From JALONO01 sp038209965 (lineage in GTDB: Bacteria > Bacteroidota > Bacteroidia > Cytophagales > Thermoflexibacteraceae), in contig JBBQXF010000002.1 of assembly GCA_038209965.1 (NCBI GenBank), positions 1 to 64,000 of the forward strand: a DNA stretch of 64,000 nucleotides, written 5' to 3'. This document shows positions 1 to 8,481 of the stretch, piece by piece. The translations under genes and the position numbers were made by a program. How positions within the stretch are numbered: the stretch's first letter is position 1; each line of letters starts with the position of its first letter. The notes under the pieces were generated by a model. It was given only the letters and a program-made list of their open reading frames with translations. It was not told the origin of the DNA and did no database searches.

Positions 1-815
1 CGGGCAAAGCGGTTCCGGTGCTACTCATCATTGCGGGTTCTGGGCCCACCGACCGCAATGGCAACAGCCCTTTGAACGTCAATACCAATACGTACAAGTG
101 GCTCGCCGAAGGTTTGGCCGCCGAGGGGTTGGCCTCGCTCCGCTATGACAAATACGGGGTGGGCAAAAGTGTGGCGCCCGGAATGAAGGAAGATTCGCTC
201 ACTTTTGACCAATACATCCAGCATGCAGGGGAATTGGTGGATTATTTGAGCAAAGATCCGCGCTTTTCCAAGGTAGTCATTGCTGGCCACAGCGAGGGAT
301 CCCTCGTGGGCATGGTAGCCGCCAATCGCCGAACCGTGGCAGCATTCATCAGCTTGGCCGGCGCTGGCCGATCCATTGATGAGGTGATCAACCAGCAGTT
401 GGCGGCCCAGCCCGAAGCCATCCGCAATGAGGTGAAAGCTGGCTTGGCGGCCTTGAAGGCTGGTGATAAAATTGCCAACCCAAACCCGATGTTGGCCTCG
501 CTGTTCCGGCCCAGCGTGCAACCGTACATGATTTCTTGGCTCAAATACCAACCAACTGTCGAACTGGCCAAGTTGAGCATTCCGGTGCTGATCGTACAAG
601 GCACCACTGATCTGCAAGTGGCAGAAAATGAGGCCGATCGGTTGCGTGCGGCCCTGCCCACAGCCCAATACCTGCGGCTGGAAGGCATGAACCACGTGCT
701 GAAAACCGCCCCAGCCAGTTCTACGGAGAACTTGGCCACTTACCGCCAGCCCGAACTTCCGCTGGCCGACGGGCTGGTGAAGGGACTGGTTGATTTTGTC
801 AAACGGTTAAAATAA
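1..815 (+). CDS. alpha/beta hydrolase, 5' end outside window
   Basis: This is the C-terminal part (about 270 residues) of an alpha/beta-fold hydrolase; the reading frame is open to the left edge, so the real start lies outside. The first visible strand is followed by a G-S-G-P-T-D-R oxyanion-type loop, the nucleophile elbow reads GHSEGS (Ser about 94 residues in), the acid is probably in GTTDLQ, and the catalytic His in GMNHVL. Together these form a complete Ser-Asp-His triad, so the enzyme should be active as an esterase, peptidase or similar. The substrate cannot be told. A signal peptide, which many Bacteroidota relatives have, would be outside the window. It ends with TAA and no hairpin follows. 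Confidence 0.85.
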   Translation, partial: GKAVPVLLIIAGSGPTDRNGNSPLNVNTNTYKWLAEGLAAEGLASLRYDKYGVGKSVAPGMKEDSLTFDQYIQHAGELVDYLSKDPRFSKVVIAGHSEGSLVGMVAANRRTVAAFISLAGAGRSIDEVINQQLAAQPEAIRNEVKAGLAALKAGDKIANPNPMLASLFRPSVQPYMISWLKYQPTVELAKLSIPVLIVQGTTDLQVAENEADRLRAALPTAQYLRLEGMNHVLKTAPASSTENLATYRQPELPLADGLVKGLVDFVKRLK

Positions 816-1228
816 AGAATTTGCTGACCAATGAAACTGTTGGCAGTTGATTTAAAATAGTCGCCAGAGTCATCGGATCAAGCCTTCAAGCGTTGATTTA
901 ATGGCTTTGGCGCGCTGGCTGGGCAGGTCATCGATTGCCTGAAACGGGGGCGGTTGGTTTGGACAAACCGACCAAAGGCATTTTTGAAAAATGGCTTATC
1001 CAGAAAATAAATCCCATCCATTGCCAAAATCACTTTAATCTTGTAACAAATTTGAATTAATGGAACAATCATCGATAAAGCTGGTTAAGAAAATGGGTTA
1101 AGCAATGTTTTCATCCTGCTTGATCCGTTATTTCAATACACCCAAAACTTTAGTTGTTGCCCATTTTTTCAAATTGAAGACTATCGCCCCAACTCCTTTT
1201 TGTTGATCAGTTACTTTTTTGTTCAAAA
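816..1228. other. intergenic region, no gene seen
   Basis: About 410 bases between the hydrolase and the TlpA-like gene. It is richer in A and T than the flanking genes, and I see no convincing coding frame. A short imperfect inverted repeat sits at about 950-971 (GGTTGGTTTG / CAAACCGACC, loop GA), too weak to call a terminator. No exact TAnnTTTG element precedes the 1229 gene. Confidence 0.5.
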
Positions 1229-2650
1229 ATGCGAAGTTGGTTGATTTCAGGCGTTCTCGCCCTGCTCATGGGCCATTGCGTGGCCCAAAAATGGGTGCTC
1301 ATCACGGGCAAAGTGATGTATCCCCGGCCAGATTCTTTGCGGTTCACCCAACTTGCCAACTTTATCCACTACGAAAGCAATCCCATCTTTGCGGCCAAGC
1401 CCGACAAGTTGGGCCGCTTTAGCCTGCGGATACCGCTTTCGGTGCCCAGTTATGGCGAACTGTTCTACAACGGTCACATGGCCACCCTATATTTGGCCCC
1501 AGGTGACAGCCTGCACGTCACTTTCGATGCCCGGCGGTTCAATGGCAGCCTCCAGTTTGCGGGCCGGGGTGCCGCGACCAACCAGTACTTGCTCCAAAAA
1601 TTTCTGCGATTTGAGGATGAGCCCAAAATCCGCGTTTTCCCCAAAATGCTGTCCGATGCCCTGCCCCACATATATCAGCATTTTGCCGACAGCCTGCACC
1701 GCGATCGGTGGGCCCTGTTGGAGAAGTGGCGCGACAAACTGCCAGCCCAGTTTCAAGTGGCCGAGCAAGCCAATCTTTTTTACCAAAATATAGTGGAGAA
1801 ACTCAACTACCCCGTTTATCAAGAAGAGTTGAATGGAGAGAAACCCGCTTATCTACAAACCAAAATCCCGCCTAGTTATTATCAGTTCTTGCAGGATTTG
1901 CCCACGGACGATGCCTACTTGCACGTGCCCGGCTACGTCAATCTTTTAAGCGAATACCCCTTGGCGGCTTACCGATGGAAGCACCAGCTAAAAATGGTGG
2001 GGGCGGGCAACTATACTGCCCTCTACGAACAAGTGGAACAAGCTTTTAGCGGGCACACCCGCCAATTTGTGCAGGCCAATTTGGTGTATGAGAGCCTGTC
2101 ATTTGATGCTTGGGAAACGGCCAAGACACTGTACCAGCGCCACTTGCGCAACGATTCGTTAGGCCCTTACCAACCTACGGTGGAGGCCCAGCACCAACGC
2201 ATCAGTCGGTTGCAGCCGGGCAGTCCCGCCCCCAACTTCACCTTGTTGTCCCCCAATGGCAAAAAAATTTCCCTAAGCGATTATCGGGGCAAAGTCGTTT
2301 TTCTGGATTTTTGGGCCACTTGGTGCCGGCCCTGTTTGGAGGAGATGAACCATGCCCGGATCTTAAAAGAAAAATTAAAAGACAAAGCGGTGGTATTTTT
2401 GTACGTCTCACTCGACGAAAACGCAGCAATGTGGCGCAAAACGGTGGCCCAGCGACGAATCAAGGGCGAGCATGGCTTGTCGATGCCCGGTAAAGCCCCG
2501 GATGTGGCGAACATATACCAAATTGTTGGCATTCCAGCCTATTTTCTAATCGGTAAAGATGGCCGGATCATTGACCCCCAGGCCAAGCGGCCCAGCGATG
2601 CCGGTCTGCTATCAGACATTGAGGCGGCCCTGATTGAGAAAGACGAATAG
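1229..2650 (+). CDS. TlpA-family thiol-disulfide protein with N-terminal extension
   Basis: 473 residues with a Sec signal peptide (hydrophobic stretch ending VAQ at about residue 20). The middle 300 residues are a beta-rich plus helical region of the kind found in Bacteroidota TlpA-like proteins (DUF4369-like start, my inference). The last 140 residues are a thioredoxin fold: an entry strand PAPNFTL, then FWATWCRPCLEEM with the redox CxxC (Cys-Arg-Pro-Cys), and the cis-Pro loop GIPAYFLI. The family reduces or exchanges disulfides in the periplasm; the partner is unknown. It starts at ATG 1229. The gene converges on the histidine kinase with only four bases between the two stops, and no terminator hairpin is visible there. 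Confidence 0.9.
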   Translation: MRSWLISGVLALLMGHCVAQKWVLITGKVMYPRPDSLRFTQLANFIHYESNPIFAAKPDKLGRFSLRIPLSVPSYGELFYNGHMATLYLAPGDSLHVTFDARRFNGSLQFAGRGAATNQYLLQKFLRFEDEPKIRVFPKMLSDALPHIYQHFADSLHRDRWALLEKWRDKLPAQFQVAEQANLFYQNIVEKLNYPVYQEELNGEKPAYLQTKIPPSYYQFLQDLPTDDAYLHVPGYVNLLSEYPLAAYRWKHQLKMVGAGNYTALYEQVEQAFSGHTRQFVQANLVYESLSFDAWETAKTLYQRHLRNDSLGPYQPTVEAQHQRISRLQPGSPAPNFTLLSPNGKKISLSDYRGKVVFLDFWATWCRPCLEEMNHARILKEKLKDKAVVFLYVSLDENAAMWRKTVAQRRIKGEHGLSMPGKAPDVANIYQIVGIPAYFLIGKDGRIIDPQAKRPSDAGLLSDIEAALIEKDE

Positions 2651-2654
2651 AAAT

Positions 2655-4862
2655 TCAGCTTGGCCCGGCGCGGGGCAAACTGAAAGTGAATATCAATCCT
2701 TGGGGAACATTGGGCCGCACCCCGATCTGCCCGCCTTGTCTTTCCACAAACTCTTTGCACAACGATAGCCCAAGCCCGGAGCCAGTTTCGCCGGCAGTGC
2801 CGGTGGAAGGGCTGCGCTTGAGGGGATCAAAAATTTCCCCCAACTTTTCTTCAGAAATGCCCAGCCCGTTGTCGCTCACAGCTACCTCGATCATTGCCCC
2901 CTGTACTTCGGCACTGATTGATATCTGGCCACCGATTGGCGTAAACTTTATGGCATTGGCCACCAAATTCCGAAGGATGAAATCCAGCATATTGGGATCG
3001 GCAAACACGTTAAATCCGCTCGCGATGTTTTCGTGCAGCCCAATATGCTTGGCCGAGGCATCCAAACTAAGCAAACCGACGATTTTTTTGGTTATTGCTC
3101 CGATGGACAGCAGTTCGGGCCGGAAAGTCACTTGCGTCATTTGATTGCGCGCCCAGTGCAATAGGTCATTGAGCAATATCGTTACATTGTCCAATTGGTG
3201 GCTGATTTCGCCCACCAATGCCGACGATTCCTCCCGGCTCATGGCAATTTCGGTATCTTGATACACCTTGAGCAAGCCATTGAGCGAGGCCATTGGACTG
3301 CGCACATCGTGGGCCACAATGGAAAAGAAGCGATCCTTGGCCTCGTTAAGCTTTTTCAACTCGCCCTCTGAAGCACTCAACTGGGCATTTTGGGCCATGA
3401 TCTTCCGGTTGCGCTCTTCCATTGCGCTGCTTGACAGGCTCCGTAGCCGGTAAAAGCGGTACAACAGCAAGGCCAGCAGGAACAGCAGTGTGGCAAAACC
3501 GACGAGTGAAAAAATGATCACATGCTGACGACGTTTTTCAGCCTCATCCAGTTCCCGGACGGCCTTGGCCCTTTCATTGTCTAGCAGTTGCCTGTCCTGT
3601 TCGAGCTTTTCCAGCAGATCGGCAATTTTGGCCGAGTTGATCTGTACATTGAGGGTGTCTTGGATGGCTTGTTGGCGCTTAAAGTAATCCATGAACTCTT
3701 TGGGCTTGTTCATGGACAGGTATACCTCGGCCATACCCGCATAACATTCGGCCTGAACCAGCTTGAAGAGAGAGTTTTCGGCAATGATGATGGCCGATTG
3801 GTGGTAGTTTAAGCTGGCGGTAAAGTTGCCTTGGGCCGAATATACCTTGCCAATGGCCGTCAGGGTAGTGGCCGTTCCAAGTTTGTCTTGCAAATTTTGT
3901 CGAATCTTCAGCGATTGGTTCAGAAAAAAGAGAGCGCTGTCATAATGCTTGGTTTGGGCGTTCAATACGCCAAGATTGTAAAGCGAAATAGCCACTTCTT
4001 TTTTATTGCCCCATTGCTTTTTTAGTACCAGTGCCCGGTGAAGGTTTTGGGCTGCCTCCTTATAATTTCCTTGTTTGGTTTGGACAAAACCGATGTTGTT
4101 GAGCGATATGGCCTCCCCTTTCTGGTTGCCCATCTTTTTGCTGGTGACCAATGAGGCATAATAGTACTCGATGGCTTTGGCCATGTTGCCCTGCATCACG
4201 TAAAAATCCCCCAATGAATTATACGATTTGGCGATGTCATTGTCGTTGCCCAATTTTTTTCGGATTTCCAAGGCCCGAATATGGTATTGGATCGCCTTCA
4301 GGTACTGGTTGCGCTTGCTAAAAATGTAGCTGATCAGGTTGAGCGCGGTCGCATAGTCGCTGGGGCTTTGGTATTGGAGGTACAGGAGGGATTCCTCCGC
4401 ATCGCGGAGCGCAATGTCCAATTGACTTTGAAAAAAATAAGTTGCCCCCGCCTTGGCCAACGCTACCCCAATATTGAGGGAGTCTTTGGCCAGTTTGGCC
4501 GCCCGGAGGGCTTGGTCGATCTGGGTGTGGGCGGCGGCGTAATCGCCCTGGGATAAATAATATTCGGCCATAAGGTTACTGGCTACTGCCGTCCCCAAAT
4601 GATTGTTGGATTGCTGGGCGAGCAACTTGGCCCGTTGGGCATATTCAATTGATTTCTTGGGAGATTGGCTGGAATGTAACTTGGCTATTTGGTTGAGCAC
4701 CAATATCTGGGTAGGTGGGTCGGACCCAGATAACCTCTGCTCCAAACTGTCCAGAACCCGCTGCTGTCCGTTGGCCAATAGGGACAAGAGCCAAAAGGCA
4801 ACCATTGCCATCCATTTCTTATGGCCAGTCTTGATTTGTGGTAACGTTGAAATCATAAGCAT
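2655..4862 (-). CDS. TPR-domain sensor histidine kinase
   Basis: 735 residues: a signal peptide (ends near NGQQ), about 380 residues of tetratricopeptide repeats (units such as YNSLGDFYVMQGNMAKAIEYY), a coiled segment, a transmembrane helix at about 447-471, a second coiled coil, then HisKA with the phospho-acceptor His at about 518 (SIVAHDVRSP) and a complete HATPase_c domain: N-box NLVANAIKF, G1 DNGLGI, G2 GSGLGLSLCKEF. The layout puts the TPRs in the periplasm and the kinase in the cytoplasm. There is no receiver domain and no response regulator next to it, so it is an orphan kinase. The ATG at 4862 and one at 4856 are both possible starts. The signal sensed is not evident. Confidence 0.92.
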   Translation of the reverse strand: MLMISTLPQIKTGHKKWMAMVAFWLLSLLANGQQRVLDSLEQRLSGSDPPTQILVLNQIAKLHSSQSPKKSIEYAQRAKLLAQQSNNHLGTAVASNLMAEYYLSQGDYAAAHTQIDQALRAAKLAKDSLNIGVALAKAGATYFFQSQLDIALRDAEESLLYLQYQSPSDYATALNLISYIFSKRNQYLKAIQYHIRALEIRKKLGNDNDIAKSYNSLGDFYVMQGNMAKAIEYYYASLVTSKKMGNQKGEAISLNNIGFVQTKQGNYKEAAQNLHRALVLKKQWGNKKEVAISLYNLGVLNAQTKHYDSALFFLNQSLKIRQNLQDKLGTATTLTAIGKVYSAQGNFTASLNYHQSAIIIAENSLFKLVQAECYAGMAEVYLSMNKPKEFMDYFKRQQAIQDTLNVQINSAKIADLLEKLEQDRQLLDNERAKAVRELDEAEKRRQHVIIFSLVGFATLLFLLALLLYRFYRLRSLSSSAMEERNRKIMAQNAQLSASEGELKKLNEAKDRFFSIVAHDVRSPMASLNGLLKVYQDTEIAMSREESSALVGEISHQLDNVTILLNDLLHWARNQMTQVTFRPELLSIGAITKKIVGLLSLDASAKHIGLHENIASGFNVFADPNMLDFILRNLVANAIKFTPIGGQISISAEVQGAMIEVAVSDNGLGISEEKLGEIFDPLKRSPSTGTAGETGSGLGLSLCKEFVERQGGQIGVRPNVPQGLIFTFSLPRAGPS

Positions 4863-5264
4863 CGTGAGCTGTCATCTACGTTCACCATAACCGTAAAAGT
4901 TTTAATCAGTATTAGAAATCAAATGTTCTAAAAATAAAAACAGCGATTTTTGTTGACAATTCCAAATGCCAACTAGCCATTGCTTTTTAAACAATAGTCT
5001 GATTGGTTGACCATTTGGAACAAAGGGCCGCCGTTGTAATCTCGATCTGTCAAGTATTCAAAAATCCGGCCATTTGGACGAATGGCCACCTCAGCGGGGC
5101 AAAGATAAGCAAGTCGGGGCTAATCGGTATGGTGCAACAATGCTTTGTTGTCTTTAAAACCAGATGGCCCGCACCAGAAAATATTATTTCACCCGAAAGC
5201 GCAAAACCCTATAATATTGGGTGGGCTGGCCCGGGCCACCGAGCACAATTAAGGCAAACTCGTG

Positions 5265-5272
5265 TACTTTTG
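5265..5272 (+). promoter_or_regulatory. -7 promoter element upstream of nuoL
   Basis: TACTTTTG matches the Bacteroidota -7 consensus TAnnTTTG and lies 21 bases before the GTG at 5294, which supports that start over the upstream open frame. No good -33 TTG is visible. Confidence 0.5.
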
Positions 5273-5293
5273 CCCAAACCCAAGACAACCCAA

Positions 5294-7360
5294 GTGCCCG
5301 ATTCATTGCCGTTCATCCTTTGGGGCGCCGTTTGTCTGCCCTTGATCACTTTCCTGATCCTGTTCGTGGGTGGGCGGAACTGGCCAATAGTCGCTGATCG
5401 CTTGGCCCTGACCTTGTCGGGATTGAGCTTGGTGGGTTTTTCGGTGGTGGTTGCGGCCGGTTGGCTTGCCGATTGGGGGTATGCTGCCCCGATCCATTGG
5501 TTTTCCCTCGGTGAGTTTGCCCTAACGATTTTGGTGCGGGTGGATGCGCTGGCCGCCCTCATGCTGTGGGTAGTGGCCTTTATTTCGTTCTTGGTACAGG
5601 TGTTCTCGGTGCAATACATGCGCGGTGACCTGGCCTACACCCGCTATTTTGCCTTGTTGGGCCTTTTCACTTTTGCCATGTATGGCCTATTGCTCACCGA
5701 AAACCTGCTAGTGGTCTATTTCTTTTGGGAACTGGTGGGTTTTTCTTCCTATACTTTGATCAGTTTTTGGTCTGACAAAGACGCGGCGGTCAAGGCTGGT
5801 CGCAAAGCGTTCCTGTTCAACCGGGCGGCGGATCTGGGCTTTTTGGCCGCTCTGTTGCTGCTGTGGGCCCACTACCACACGTTCAACCTGAGCGAAATCA
5901 AGTTGATGGTGGGGCCAGACAGCGCAGACCCGTGGTTCACTTGGCTGGGCATTGGTTTGTTGCTGGGCACGGCGGGCAAGTCGGCCCAGTTCCCGCTCTC
6001 GGGCTGGCTGCCCGATGCCATGCAAGGGCCCACTCCGGTATCGGCCCTGATCCACGCCGCCACGATGGTTGCAGCGGGGGTTTACCTGATCATCCGGGCC
6101 GACTTCCTGCTCAATGGCCTGATCATGGATATGGCCCTGATCATGGGTGCGATCACCGCTTTGGGCGGAGCCCTGGCGGCCACTTCCCAGACCGATCTCA
6201 AAAAAGTATTGGCTTATTCCACCATTTCGCAATTGGGCTACATGGTGATGGCTGTGGGGGCTGGTGCGCCTATGGCCGCATTTTTTCACCTGGTCACCCA
6301 CGCCTTTTTCAAAGCATCCCTGTTCCTGTGTGCGGGATCGGTCATCCACCACTTGGCCCACGGGCCGGCCGCCCGCGATCCGCAGGATATGCGGCAAATG
6401 GGGGGATTGGCCCGGTCAATGCCCTTGGTCTTTGCTTGCTACACACTTTCGGCCTTGGCCTTGGCGGGGGTTCCACTATTGTCGGGCTTTTTGTCAAAAG
6501 AACAAATTCTGAGCGAATTGTGGACTGCCGCCACTCGGGGCAGTGGCCCGGCGATGATCGCTTGGGTAGCGGCCCTGGTTGGGATCGGCCTGACTGCTTT
6601 CTACATCGCCCGTCAATGGTTCTTGGTGTTTGTCCGGCTACCGGGCTTACCAGCGGGGGGCACATTGCCCACGCCGCCCAAAAGCCCGCTGTCGGTTTGG
6701 GAAGCCGTTCCCTTGTTGCTTCTGGCCCTGTTCGTGCCTTTCTGGGCCTTTGCCGTGCACCCGCTGGAGCCGACCCAAGCTTGGATCATGGTGCGGCTCG
6801 CGCCCGCGGCCGCCCTGCCCGCTCCATGGTGGCTGGCCCCGCTTTCGTTGGGTTTGTTATCGATCGGCTTCGGTCTGGCCTGGCAATGGTATGGCGGGGC
6901 AAACCGAACAATACTGCGGCATTTATCGGCTACGGACAGCCAAATTGTCCACCGAACCACCGAAGATATTTCGCATTGGGATCGGCTTTATCATTGGGTT
7001 TGGTCTTTAGTCAATCAATATTTACAAAAATACGTGCATTGGCAAGGCATTGATGGGATTTATGAACATTTTTTGGTGAAAATAGCGCTGCAACTGGCCC
7101 ATTGGCTCCAGTGGTGGGACAAACGAGCACTGGACAGATCGGTAGATGTGTCGGGCAAGATCACGGTGGTGGTGGGGCGGCTCTCGGCCTGGTTCGATCG
7201 GAACGTTGTCGATGGGTTGGTCAGGGGCCTCACCACCCTTACAAAGCAGGCCGGCCAAATGGCCCGGAACACCCAAACTGGCCAGATCCAGCAATATTAT
7301 GGCTGGGCTGTGGGAATGGTGGTGCTGGTGTTCCTGCTCATCCTCTATTGGGCGCAGTGA
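5294..7360 (+). CDS. nuoL: NADH-quinone oxidoreductase subunit L (lone gene)
   Basis: 688 residues from GTG 5294. The frame is open further upstream to 5003, but that stretch is not membrane-like and contains the promoter. This is the large antiporter-like subunit of complex I. The Proton_antipo core is visible (GPTPVSALIHAATMVAAGVY, with the conserved helix-breaking and Lys/His residues), as are many transmembrane helices and, at the C-terminus, the long lateral amphipathic helix followed by a final transmembrane helix (NTQTGQIQQYYGWAVGM), which is diagnostic for NuoL rather than NuoM, NuoN or an Mrp subunit. It would pump protons as part of the membrane arm. No other nuo gene is present, which is unusual. 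It converges on the HMG-CoA lyase gene with a 14-base gap. Confidence 0.92.
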   Translation: MPDSLPFILWGAVCLPLITFLILFVGGRNWPIVADRLALTLSGLSLVGFSVVVAAGWLADWGYAAPIHWFSLGEFALTILVRVDALAALMLWVVAFISFLVQVFSVQYMRGDLAYTRYFALLGLFTFAMYGLLLTENLLVVYFFWELVGFSSYTLISFWSDKDAAVKAGRKAFLFNRAADLGFLAALLLLWAHYHTFNLSEIKLMVGPDSADPWFTWLGIGLLLGTAGKSAQFPLSGWLPDAMQGPTPVSALIHAATMVAAGVYLIIRADFLLNGLIMDMALIMGAITALGGALAATSQTDLKKVLAYSTISQLGYMVMAVGAGAPMAAFFHLVTHAFFKASLFLCAGSVIHHLAHGPAARDPQDMRQMGGLARSMPLVFACYTLSALALAGVPLLSGFLSKEQILSELWTAATRGSGPAMIAWVAALVGIGLTAFYIARQWFLVFVRLPGLPAGGTLPTPPKSPLSVWEAVPLLLLALFVPFWAFAVHPLEPTQAWIMVRLAPAAALPAPWWLAPLSLGLLSIGFGLAWQWYGGANRTILRHLSATDSQIVHRTTEDISHWDRLYHWVWSLVNQYLQKYVHWQGIDGIYEHFLVKIALQLAHWLQWWDKRALDRSVDVSGKITVVVGRLSAWFDRNVVDGLVRGLTTLTKQAGQMARNTQTGQIQQYYGWAVGMVVLVFLLILYWAQ

Positions 7361-7374
7361 TCGGTTCTGCCCGC

Positions 7375-8259
7375 CTAGCCCGCATGGTGGAACACCTCGG
7401 CACATTGCTGGTAGGCTTGGCCAAAAGCCACCATGTCCAGTCCAGTGAGTGCACCTAGCTGGTGAAAATAGTCAACCATCACTTCGGTTGCGATGTTGCC
7501 GGTCAGTTCCTCCTCGGCCATGGGGCACCCACCGTAGCCGCGCATGGCCCCATCGAAGCGGTAGCAGCCGGCTTCCCACGCTGCCGCAATTTTGTGCGTT
7601 GCGCTGCGCGGGTGCGAGTGGAAATGCGCCCCAATGGCCACCTCGGGCAAGGCCGGGATCAATTTTTCGAGCAATGGCTTGATGTTCTCGGGCTTCGACA
7701 CACCAATGGTATCGGCCAAAGAGATAAACCGGATCCCCAAATTGGCCACGCGATCGGCCAAACTTTCCACAATCCCGGGATTATACGGATCGCCGTAAGG
7801 ATTGCCGAAAGCCATTGACAAATAAACAATCAAAGTTTTATTGGTCGATTGGCACAGATCCTGGATTTCCCTCACCGTGTCAACCGCTTGGGCAATGCTC
7901 TTGCGGGTGTTGCGCAATTGGAATGTTTCGGACACCGAGAGCGGGAAACCCAAGGCATAAATCTCGGGATATTTGCAGGCCAGCCGCGCCCCGTTCACAC
8001 TGGCCACAACGGCCAACAACTTGGTGCGCGTAGTTGAAAGATCCAGTTGGGCCAGCACTTCGGCCGTGTCCCGCAGTTGGGGAATTACCTTGGGCGACAC
8101 AAAGCTCCCGAAATCCAAGGTATCGAACCCCACTTTCAACAGTGCGTTCAGGTACTTGGCCTTGCGCTCGGTGGCAATAAATTCGGGCAGCCCTTGCATG
8201 GCATCGCGGGGGCACTCGGTAATTTTCAGCACACCAGCAGATTGGTTGGCGGTTTCCAT
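7375..8259 (-). CDS. hydroxymethylglutaryl-CoA lyase
   Basis: 294 residues from the ATG at 8259; the frame is open to 8370, but the first 37 extra residues do not resemble the family. The TIM barrel begins with the catalytic CPRDAMQG segment (Arg-Asp as in GPRDGLQ of characterised lyases). Metal-ligand histidines are in GAHFHSH, and the signature loop GYGGCPMA carries the catalytic Cys, followed by the conserved Asn in TGNIATE. All active-site positions are therefore kept. The enzyme splits HMG-CoA to acetoacetate and acetyl-CoA, usually in leucine breakdown. No other leucine-degradation gene is nearby. Related acyl-CoA lyases are the main alternative. Confidence 0.9.
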   Translation of the reverse strand: METANQSAGVLKITECPRDAMQGLPEFIATERKAKYLNALLKVGFDTLDFGSFVSPKVIPQLRDTAEVLAQLDLSTTRTKLLAVVASVNGARLACKYPEIYALGFPLSVSETFQLRNTRKSIAQAVDTVREIQDLCQSTNKTLIVYLSMAFGNPYGDPYNPGIVESLADRVANLGIRFISLADTIGVSKPENIKPLLEKLIPALPEVAIGAHFHSHPRSATHKIAAAWEAGCYRFDGAMRGYGGCPMAEEELTGNIATEVMVDYFHQLGALTGLDMVAFGQAYQQCAEVFHHAG

Positions 8260-8381
8260 GATCCGGGGAATTTGACCAGCGAAATTAGGGGCTTTCGGCC
8301 AATCCCCGACGGAAAAGCCAGAAAATCGGGCCTGAACCGGGCACAAAATCTTTCCGCTTCCGGTAATCAAGGATTATTTTC

Positions 8382-8389
8382 TATCTTTG
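8382..8389 (+). promoter_or_regulatory. -7 promoter element of the S9 peptidase gene
   Basis: TATCTTTG, an exact TAnnTTTG match, lies 92 bases before the ATG at 8482. It implies a leader of about 85 bases. Confidence 0.5.
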
Positions 8390-8481
8390 AGCAGCTACAA
8401 CTGCCAACTTGACCAGCGCAATTGCACGCAAGTACTTTTTGTTTATCTACAGTGACGTAAGAATAACCAACCACCAATTTT

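Noticed and set aside
5294..7360. The NuoL-like protein as a DabB subunit of a bicarbonate-uptake (DAB) system
   Set aside because: It has the NuoL lateral helix and no DabA (DUF2309) gene is adjacent.
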